A DNA stretch of 64,000 bases from Sphingomonas sp. S2-65 (GTDB lineage: Bacteria > Pseudomonadota > Alphaproteobacteria > Sphingomonadales > Sphingomonadaceae). The stretch covers positions 3,530,501 to 3,594,500 of the forward strand of contig NZ_CP090953.1 of NCBI RefSeq assembly GCF_021513175.1. The letters run 5' to 3'. This document shows positions 58,711 to 64,000 of this stretch, one piece after another. The notes below the pieces were generated by a model. It saw nothing but the letters and a program-made list of their open reading frames with translations, did no database searches and had not been told where the DNA came from. A program made the translations under genes and the position numbers. Numbering within the stretch: the first letter of the stretch is position 1; every line of letters begins with the position of its first letter.

Positions 58711-59051
58711 TCAGTCCTTCAGCGGATCATGGCCCCAGTTCATCAGCGAGTAGCGCCAGCGCGAGCCGGGGATGTCGGCCTTTTCGTCGGGGCCTTGGGC
58801 CAGATGGCGGTGCACATAGCCCACGACCTTGGCCATGTGGCATGGTCGGCGTCGCGCAGGTCGGCCTTGCTGGTGCGCAGGATCTCGACGATGCGCTCGC
58901 CGGAATGATGGCCGACGCTTTCGCTGTCGCCGTCATGCGTGATGCCGACCGAGCGGCTTTCCTCGGTGTCGAGCCAGCGCTCTAACGCCGCGGGCGCCAT
59001 GTTCACTGCGTCGTGGAAGTCACGATAGGTCTGTTCGGGGTCGTCGCTCAT
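58711..59051 (-). pseudogene. DUF3140 family protein, single-base frameshift
   Basis: The first part translates as MSDDPEQTYRDFHDAVNM, then a region ending SGERIVEILRTSKADLRDADHA, a normal DUF3140 start. Near 58838-58841 the frame breaks: one more C (GCCCAC for GCCAC on the minus strand) would let translation continue as HMAKVVGYVHRHLAQGPDE, then KADIPGSRWRYSLMNWGHDP and a stop at 58711. As read, the frame instead runs into unrelated residues and ends near 58743. The interval is 341 bases, one short of a codon multiple. Either a true frameshift mutation or a base-call error. The family is of unknown function. Confidence 0.85.
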
Positions 59052-59123
59052 GCTGGCCAAAACCGACGGTCGGCCTCGGGCGTTCCGTGATCCCGGCGAC
59101 CCGGGACCACGGAACGTGGCGCG

Positions 59124-60524
59124 TCAGATATGCAGCGCCTTGCCATAGGCGCCGAGCACGCTTTCGTGCATCATTTCGCTGAGTGTCGGGTGCGGGAAGA
59201 CGGTTTCCATGAGCTCGGCTTCGGTGGTCTCGAGCGTCTTGCCGATGGTGTAGCCCTGGATCAGCTCGGTAACCTCGGCGCCGATCATGTGGGCGCCGAG
59301 CAACTCGCCGGTCTTGGAGTCGAACACGGTCTTGATGAAGCCTTCGGCCTCGCCCAGCGCGATCGCCTTGCCGTTGCCGATGAAGGGGAAGTTGCCGACC
59401 TTCACGTCATAGCCCGCTTCCTTGGCCTTGGCCTCGGTCAGGCCGACGCTGGCGATCTGGGGGTGGCAATAGGTGCAGCCCGGGATGTTCTTGGGGTCCA
59501 TCGCGTGCGGGTGACCGCCGGTGATCGCCTCGACGGCGATCACGCCCTCATGGCTGGCCTTGTGCGCCAGCCAGGGCGGGGCGGTGATGTCGCCGATCGC
59601 GTAGAGGCCGTCGACATTGGTCTTGCAGGTCGCGTCGGTCTTGAGGAAGCCGCGGTCGTCGATCGCGACGCCGAGTTCCTTGAGGCCGATATCGGCGGTG
59701 TTGGGGATGATGCCGATCGCGACGATGACGTGGCTATAGTCGCCCTGGATGAGCTTGCCGTCCTTGTCCTTGATCGTCGCCTTCACGCCGGCGTCATTGG
59801 CTTCGATCTTCTCGACCGCAGCCTTGGTCAGGATGGTCATGCCCTGCTTCTTGAGCGACTTTTCCAGGAAGGTGGAAACATCGGCATCCTCGACGGGGAC
59901 GATGCGGTCCATCATCTCGACCACGGTCACGTCGGAGCCCATGTCGTTGTAGAAGCTGGCGAACTCGATGCCGATCGCGCCCGAGCCGATGACCAGCAGC
60001 TTGGTGGGCATTTCCGCCGGCGTCATCGCGTGGCGATAGGTCCAGACGCGCTTGCCGTCGGCGGGCAGGTGGGGGAGGTCGCGGGCGCGGGCACCAGTGG
60101 CGACGATGATGTTCTTGGCTTCGAGCTCGGTGGTCTTGCCGTCCTGCGCGGTGACGCTGAGCTTGCCTTTGCCGGTCAGCTTGCCGGTGCCCATGTGCAC
60201 GGCGATCTTGTTCTTCTTCATCAGGTGCGTGACGCCCTGGTTGAGCTGCTTGGCGACGCCGCGCGAGCGCTTCACCACTGCGTCCAGATCGGCGCTGATG
60301 CCATCGGCGACCAGGCCGTAATCCTTGGCATGCTGCATGTAGTGGAAGATCTCGGCCGAGCGGAGCAGCGCCTTGGTGGGAATGCAGCCCCAGTTGAGGC
60401 AGATGCCGCCGAGCAGCTCGCGCTCGACGATCGCGACCTTGAGGCCGAGCTGCGCGCCGCGGATCGCAGCGACATAGCCGCCGGGTCCCGAGCCGAGGAC
60501 GATGAGATCGTAGGATTCAGCCAT
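59124..60524 (-). CDS. lpdA: Dihydrolipoyl dehydrogenase (E3)
   Basis: E3 flavoprotein of pyruvate and related dehydrogenase complexes; reoxidises dihydrolipoyl groups and makes NADH. The 466-residue product has the FAD motif LIVLGSGPGGYVAAIRGAQ, the redox disulfide in GGICLNWGCIPTK (about residues 40-47), the NAD motif LLVIGSGAIGIEFASFYND and the C-terminal active-site HPTLSEMMHESVL. The start MAESYDLIVLG at 60524 is preferred over an upstream ATG. It belongs to the minus-strand PDH group with the E2 gene, separated by a thioesterase, a small membrane gene and the DUF559 cassette. Confidence 0.97.
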   Translation of the reverse strand: MAESYDLIVLGSGPGGYVAAIRGAQLGLKVAIVERELLGGICLNWGCIPTKALLRSAEIFHYMQHAKDYGLVADGISADLDAVVKRSRGVAKQLNQGVTHLMKKNKIAVHMGTGKLTGKGKLSVTAQDGKTTELEAKNIIVATGARARDLPHLPADGKRVWTYRHAMTPAEMPTKLLVIGSGAIGIEFASFYNDMGSDVTVVEMMDRIVPVEDADVSTFLEKSLKKQGMTILTKAAVEKIEANDAGVKATIKDKDGKLIQGDYSHVIVAIGIIPNTADIGLKELGVAIDDRGFLKTDATCKTNVDGLYAIGDITAPPWLAHKASHEGVIAVEAITGGHPHAMDPKNIPGCTYCHPQIASVGLTEAKAKEAGYDVKVGNFPFIGNGKAIALGEAEGFIKTVFDSKTGELLGAHMIGAEVTELIQGYTIGKTLETTEAELMETVFPHPTLSEMMHESVLGAYGKALHI

Positions 60525-60536
60525 GGATGGTTCCAT

Positions 60537-60911
60537 TTAGAACTCCCTCCCCCTTGTGGGGGAGGGCTGGGGAGAGGGGTTGCGCTCGGCGGGGCTCGAT
60601 GCCCCGGCGGGCGCTTCGAGTGCAGTCAAGATGGCAGTTAGGACGGAATCGGGTTCCGCCAAGATGGCGTTGTTGTGGAAGCGCAGCAGGCGAAAGCCTT
60701 GTTCACGCAGCCAGGCGTCACGGGTGGCATCATACGCGCTGTCGATGTGCTGGGCGCCATCGGCTTCGACGATGAGGCGCGCGCCTAGGCACACGAAGTC
60801 GGCGATGTAGCGGCCGATCGGTTGCTGGCGCTTCCATTTGGTGTGGGCAAGGCGATGATTGCGGAGCAGGCGCCAGAGTTTGCGTTCGGCTTCGGTGGGG
60901 TGGGTGCGCAT
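60537..60911 (-). CDS. DUF559 nuclease-like protein ending in repeat DNA
   Basis: A protein of about 124 residues with the DUF559 domain, a relative of very-short-patch repair and restriction endonuclease folds. Core motifs: TEAERKLWRLLRNHRL, WKRQQPIGRYIADFVCLGAR, LIVEADGAQHIDS, and RDAWLREQGFRLLRFHNNAI. The pattern IADF..LIVEADG..H carries the acidic residues typical of such nucleases. Both edges run into repeat units: the last residues NPSPQPSPTRGREF are repeat sequence, and an alternative upstream GTG (60950) would add repeat-encoded residues. It is placed between lpdA and a thioesterase gene in the PDH operon, bounded by inverted repeat units. Confidence 0.85.
   Translation of the reverse strand: MRTHPTEAERKLWRLLRNHRLAHTKWKRQQPIGRYIADFVCLGARLIVEADGAQHIDSAYDATRDAWLREQGFRLLRFHNNAILAEPDSVLTAILTALEAPAGASSPAERNPSPQPSPTRGREF
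60541..60585. repeat. REP-like unit, left of DUF559 gene
   Basis: CCCTCCCCCTTGTGGGGGAGGG hairpin followed by CTGGGGAGAGGGGTTGCGC. It encodes the last residues of the DUF559 protein and, in the other orientation, matches the unit at 60933-60993. Confidence 0.82.
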
Positions 60912-60932
60912 TTCGCGCGCTCTGGCGAGCGC

Positions 60933-60993
60933 GCGCCCTCTCCCTCCCACGGCTGCGCGGCGGGCCCCTCCCTCCCCCACGAGGGGGGAGGGG
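60933..60993. repeat. REP-like unit, right of DUF559 gene
   Basis: Read on the minus strand: CCCCTCCCCCCTCGTGGGGG, AGGGAGGGGCCC, a CCGCGCAGCCG spacer, GGGAGGGAGAGGGCGCG. It is inverted relative to the left unit, so the pair faces inward across the DUF559 gene. Confidence 0.82.
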
Positions 60994-61005
60994 AAAGAAG
61001 AGAAT

Positions 61006-61398
61006 TCAGGCGGCACTTTCCGATACCACCCGCGGCTTCCGCTCGGCGTCGATCGCGACGAAGACGAACTGGGCCTGGGTTACGAGGCAGCTATCCTCCG
61101 AGTGGCGGGCGCGGCGCCAGGCCTGGACGTCGATGGTCATCGAGGTGCGGCCGACCTTTGCCATGTCGGCGAAGACGGAGACTTCGTCGCCGACCGCGAC
61201 CGGGGCGTGGAACTTCATGCCCTCGACCGCGATCGTGACGGCGCGGCCGCGCGAATAGCGCGAGGCTACCAGGCCGGCGGCCATGTCCATCTGGCTCATC
61301 AGCCAGCCGCCGAAGATGTCGCCATAGGGGTTTGCATCGGCGGGCATGGTAGTGACGCGGATCGCCGGCTGGCGGTTGGGCGGGGTCTGGTCAGCCAC
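61006..61398 (-). CDS. Acyl-CoA thioesterase (YciA-type hotdog)
   Basis: A 130-residue hotdog-fold thioesterase. Signature parts: NPYGDIFGGWLMSQMDMAAG, VTIAVEGMKFHAPVAVGDEV and LVTQAQFVFVAIDAERKP. YciA-type enzymes hydrolyse short and medium acyl-CoAs in the cytosol. The start is the GTG at 61398, overlapping the end of the upstream small gene by 8 bases (61391-61398), so translation of the two is coupled. A Tat-like or membrane signal is absent. A repeat unit begins 12 bases downstream. Confidence 0.92.
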   Translation of the reverse strand: MADQTPPNRQPAIRVTTMPADANPYGDIFGGWLMSQMDMAAGLVASRYSRGRAVTIAVEGMKFHAPVAVGDEVSVFADMAKVGRTSMTIDVQAWRRARHSEDSCLVTQAQFVFVAIDAERKPRVVSESAA

Positions 61399-61618
61399 GG
61401 GGCGTTCCTTTGGTGGTGCCGTCCAGCCGCGCGCGATCCTGGGCATAGGCGCGGCGCAGCGGGCCGATGCCCATCAGCACGATGATGACCATCGCGCCGT
61501 ACGCGACCAGCCAGATGTCGTCCTTGCCGAGCGGGTAGGACCAGGCCGCGAGCCAGGCGATGACGCAGCTCGCGATCAGGCCGGAGACGATGAAGGCGGT
61601 TTCGATGAGGACGCGCAT
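61391..61618 (-). CDS. Small two-helix membrane protein in PDH operon
   Basis: A 75-residue protein with two hydrophobic helices (TAFIVSGLIASCVIAWLAAW and YGAMVIIVLMGIG) and a basic C-terminal tail (RRAYAQDRARLDGTTKG). It begins 13 bases after the E2 gene stop (which lies at 61631) and overlaps the thioesterase start. No family could be named. Its fixed place between E2 and the thioesterase suggests it belongs to the operon; function unknown. Confidence 0.8.
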   Translation of the reverse strand: MRVLIETAFIVSGLIASCVIAWLAAWSYPLGKDDIWLVAYGAMVIIVLMGIGPLRRAYAQDRARLDGTTKGTPRG

Positions 61619-61630
61619 GGCCGGCGGGCC

Positions 61631-62956
61631 TTACGCGATCATGCCCATCGGCGCTTCGACCAGCGCCTTGAACGTCTGCATCAGCTCGGCACCGTCCGCA
61701 CCGTCGATCGCGCGGTGATCGAAGCTGCCGGTCGCGCTCATGATGGTCGCGATCTGGAGCGCGTCGTCGATCACGTACGGGCGCTTTTCGCCCGCGCCGA
61801 TCGCCATGATCATGCCCTGGGGCGGATTGATCACCGCTTCGAACTGCTTGATGCCGTACATGCCCATGTTCGAGAGGCTGGCGGTGCCGCCCTGATATTC
61901 CTCGGGCTTGAGCTTGCCTTCCTTGGCGCGGCCGGCGAGGTCCTTCATCTGCGTCGAGATCGACGAGACGCTGGCGCCGGCGGCATCGCGGATGATCGGG
62001 GTGATCAGCCCGGTGGGGGTGGAGACCGCGACCGAGACGTCGGCGCGGCTATATTTGATCAGCTTGTCGCCGGTGTAGGTGACGTTGCACTTGGGCGTCT
62101 GCTCGAGCGCGACGCCGAGCGCCTTGATCAGCAGATCGTTGACCGAGAGCTTCACGCCGCGCGCCTCGAGCGCCTTGTTGAGCTCGCCGCGCAGCTTGAG
62201 CAGCGCGTCGAGGCGGATGTCGACGGTCAAGTAGATGTGCGGGACGGTCTGCTTCGACTCGGTGAGGCGGCGCGCGATCGTCTTGCGGATGTTGGAGAGC
62301 TTTTCTTCCTCGTGCGGGATCGAGTCGTCGTACCAGACGGCCTTGGTCTCCTGCGAGGCGGCGGGGGCCGGCGCTGCGCTGGGTGCCGGAGCGGCAGCGG
62401 CGGGTGCGGCCTGCTGGGCGGCGGGGGCGGCACCAGGCTTGGCGCTCTCGACGTCGGCCTTGACGATGCGGCCGTTCGGGCCGGAGCCGGTGACCGCGGA
62501 AAGGTCGACGCCCTTGTCGGCGGCGATGCGCTTGGCGAGCGGGCTGGCTTTTACGCGATCGCCCGAGGCGGGGGCGGGAGCCGGGGTGGGTGCAGGTGCG
62601 GGCGTGGGCGCGTTCGTCGCACTTCCCCCTCTCCCGCCCTCGGCTTCGCCTTGGGCACCCTCTCCCCCTGAAGTGGGAGAGGGAGAGGGGGTGGGGGTTG
62701 CCGACGCGTCTTCGCCCTCGGCGAGGACGACTGCGATCACGGTGCCGACCTTTACGTTATCGGTGCCCTCGGCGACCAGGATCTTGCCGATCGTGCCTTC
62801 GTCGACGGCTTCGAACTCCATCGTCGCCTTGTCGGTCTCGATCTCGGCGAGGAGGTCGCCCGACTTCACCGTGTCGCCCTCCTTGACCAGCCACTTGGCG
62901 AGGGTGCCCTCTTCCATGGTGGGGGAAAGCGCCGGCATTTTGATTTCGATCGACAT
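61631..62956 (-). CDS. Pyruvate dehydrogenase complex E2 (dihydrolipoamide acetyltransferase)
   Basis: Core acetyltransferase of the pyruvate dehydrogenase complex. The 441-residue product has the N-terminal lipoyl domain ([20 protein letters not shown], lipoylated Lys in [16 protein letters not shown]), a long flexible linker, the E1/E3-binding domain ([20 protein letters not shown]), a second Pro/Ala-rich linker, and the catalytic domain with the active site [15 protein letters not shown] (about residue 411). The first linker is unusual: it contains a repeat-derived stretch ([20 protein letters not shown]) where other E2s have only Pro/Ala. The start at 62956 is the family start. Confidence 0.95.
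   Translation of the reverse strand: MSIEIKMPALSPTMEEGTLAKWLVKEGDTVKSGDLLAEIETDKATMEFEAVDEGTIGKILVAEGTDNVKVGTVIAVVLAEGEDASATPTPSPSPTSGGEGAQGEAEGGRGGSATNAPTPAPAPTPAPAPASGDRVKASPLAKRIAADKGVDLSAVTGSGPNGRIVKADVESAKPGAAPAAQQAAPAAAAPAPSAAPAPAASQETKAVWYDDSIPHEEEKLSNIRKTIARRLTESKQTVPHIYLTVDIRLDALLKLRGELNKALEARGVKLSVNDLLIKALGVALEQTPKCNVTYTGDKLIKYSRADVSVAVSTPTGLITPIIRDAAGASVSSISTQMKDLAGRAKEGKLKPEEYQGGTASLSNMGMYGIKQFEAVINPPQGMIMAIGAGEKRPYVIDDALQIATIMSATGSFDHRAIDGADGAELMQTFKALVEAPMGMIA
62620..62700. repeat. REP-like unit inside the E2 coding sequence
   Basis: CCCTCTCCC..GGGGGAGAGGG hairpin, then the GGCGAAGCC-type palindrome and GGGAGAGGGGG, read on the minus strand. The unit keeps the E2 frame open and is translated within the first linker. 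Its plan matches the other units in the window. Confidence 0.85.
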
Positions 62957-63090
62957 GGAGGTTCCCGTCGTTTGGACCTGTAGGTGTTGGCGCCTTCCTT
63001 TGCCGCGACGTTCCCTAGGGTCAAGCCCTCGGGCTTGCACAAGCTGCAATCGCACGGCACGTAAACGTCCCAAGATACGGGGAAACAAGC

Positions 63091-63546
63091 ATGCGTACCT
63101 ATCTGGTCGTGATCGACGACAGCCCGGAGTCCGAGATCGCGCTGCGCTTTGCCGCGCGCCGGGCGGTGAAGACCGGCGGCAATGTCGAGATCCTCGCGCT
63201 CGTGCCGCAGCCCGAATTCGTCCAATGGGGCGGGGTAATGGCGGCGATCGAGGAGGAAGCGCGCGAGCGGGCCGAGGCGCTGGTGATGCGCGCGGCGGGC
63301 ACGCTGCTGACCGAGTCGGGGCTGAAACCGGCGATCACCGTCCAGGAAGGCGACGGCGCCAAGGTGGTGCGCGAGATGATCGCCGCCAATCCCGAAATCG
63401 CCGCGCTGGTGCTGGGCGCCGCGCCGAGCGGTGCGCCCGGGCCGCTGGTCACGCATTTCACCGGCGCCGACGCGGGGACATTCTCCGTGCCGGTGATGAT
63501 CATCCCCGGTTCACTGGACATCGCCGCGATCGACCGGCTCAGCTGA
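63091..63546 (+). CDS. Universal stress protein (UspA family)
   Basis: A 151-residue single-domain universal stress protein. It starts [20 protein letters not shown] with the conserved Asp, and the C-terminal half has [20 protein letters not shown] (a G-x-x-x-x-G-type nucleotide loop, imperfect) and [12 protein letters not shown]. UspA proteins bind ATP or act in stress survival; binding here is not certain from the loop. It is divergent from E2 (about 135 bases) and precedes the M28 peptidase gene by 9 bases, suggesting co-transcription. Confidence 0.88.
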   Translation: MRTYLVVIDDSPESEIALRFAARRAVKTGGNVEILALVPQPEFVQWGGVMAAIEEEARERAEALVMRAAGTLLTESGLKPAITVQEGDGAKVVREMIAANPEIAALVLGAAPSGAPGPLVTHFTGADAGTFSVPVMIIPGSLDIAAIDRLS

Positions 63547-63555
63547 AGGAATCCC

Positions 63556-64000
63556 ATGCGTATCCTTGCCCTGCCGCTGTTGTTCGTTGCCCTGCCTGCC
63601 GCCGCGCAGGAGCAGCCGAGTACCGCCCGGCTGAAAGCCGATGTCGAGAAGCTGGTAAGCTTCGGGACACGGCACACGCTGTCCTCGCCGACCGATCCCA
63701 AGCGCGGCATCGGTGCGGCGCGGCGCTGGTTCGCGAGCGAGATGGAGCGGATCGGCAAGGGGTGCGGCGGCTGCATCCAGGTGGCGAATGTCGCGCGGAC
63801 CTTTACCGGGCCGCGGGCGCCGAACGGCGTCGAGATCGTCGACGTGCTCGGCTTCCAGGCAGGCACCGATCCCAAGCGGGTGGTGATCGTGATGGGGCAT
63901 ATCGACAGCCGCGTCACCGACGTGATGAACGCCACCGCCGACGCGCCGGGGGCGAATGACGACGCGTCGGGCGTGGCGCTGGTGCTGGAGGCGGCGCGGA
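63556..64000 (+). CDS. M28 family zinc metallopeptidase, 3' end outside window
   Basis: The first 148 residues are present. A signal peptide (MRILALPLLFVALPAAA then QEQ) is followed by a mature N-terminal part with FGTRHTLSSPTDPKRGIGAA and the metal-site region VVIVMGHIDSRVTD and PGANDDASGVALVLEAA, typical of exported M28 aminopeptidases. Two Cys (GCGGCIQ) are close together. The frame runs off the right edge, so the rest of the catalytic domain cannot be judged. Confidence 0.9.
   Translation, partial: MRILALPLLFVALPAAAQEQPSTARLKADVEKLVSFGTRHTLSSPTDPKRGIGAARRWFASEMERIGKGCGGCIQVANVARTFTGPRAPNGVEIVDVLGFQAGTDPKRVVIVMGHIDSRVTDVMNATADAPGANDDASGVALVLEAAR

Noticed and set aside
60537..61016. Starting the DUF559 gene at the far upstream ATG (61016)
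   Set aside because: That extension is translated repeat DNA (SSFPSPLVGEGG) and overlaps the thioesterase stop; the family core begins near 60911.

Overview
This is a GC-rich stretch of about 64 kb of bacterial chromosome from an alphaproteobacterium, most likely Sphingomonas or a close relative in the Sphingomonadaceae. The assignment rests on gene content: TrcR (DUF1013), a CpdR-type single-domain response regulator, DUF1192, SapC, ATP12, paired DUF4139 proteins, a lipoyl-bearing PDH E2 in an operon with LpdA, and dispersed palindromes of the kind common in sphingomonad intergenic DNA. No prophage, integrase, intact insertion sequence, CRISPR array or rRNA operon was seen. One tRNA (Val-GAC) and one well-supported small RNA candidate are present.

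Layout. 1-6.2 kb: fumC (5' cut), a coupled pair of tiny paralogous membrane proteins, gmk, then on the minus strand crcB, an RluA/RluC-type pseudouridine synthase, an HAD phosphatase, a small membrane protein and the ATP12 chaperone, joined by short overlaps. 6.2-13.8 kb: a lipoprotein, an EAL phosphodiesterase, an ABC-F ATPase, two tandem DUF4139 proteins and a glycine-zipper protein. 13.8-24 kb: mannose-6-phosphate isomerase, bamD, recN, small proteins, a SleB-like hydrolase, a membrane sulfatase, an exported methyltransferase and tgt. 24-31 kb is a mixed accessory block: a cupin protein, a DnaJ-zinc-finger microprotein, an internally deleted HAD protein, a CDF metal exporter, an EF-hand protein, a DUF3667 membrane protein with a HExxH/TPM lipoprotein, and a 60-aa plus membrane-protein pair. 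31-34.4 kb: the housekeeping run xseB-ispA-coaD-PPIase-queA. 34.5-48.5 kb: an aldehyde dehydrogenase, fadD, a DUF418 protein, clpA, DUF1192, a quinone oxidoreductase, two GSTs, an LpxH-like phosphatase coupled to a glycosyltransferase, trcR and a Tat-exported dienelactone hydrolase. 48.6-64 kb: a DEAD-box helicase, a small accessory island, an FAD oxidase, sapC, the sRNA, N-formylglutamate amidohydrolase, cpdR, tRNA-Val, a methyltransferase, a frameshifted DUF3140 gene, and the PDH E2/E3 region with a DUF559 cassette inserted in it, ending in a universal stress protein and a cut M28 peptidase.

Common themes. Envelope building (BamD, SleB-like hydrolase, sulfatase, LpxH-like plus glycosyltransferase), queuosine tRNA modification (tgt, queA), isoprenoid and CoA synthesis, and cell-cycle/proteolysis control (ClpA, CpdR, TrcR) recur. 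The most unusual layer is repetitive: at least one superfamily of modular palindromes (hairpin, small palindrome, G-rich tail) lies in inverted pairs between genes. One pair brackets a DUF559 nuclease-like gene, and one unit is translated in frame inside the pyruvate dehydrogenase E2 linker.
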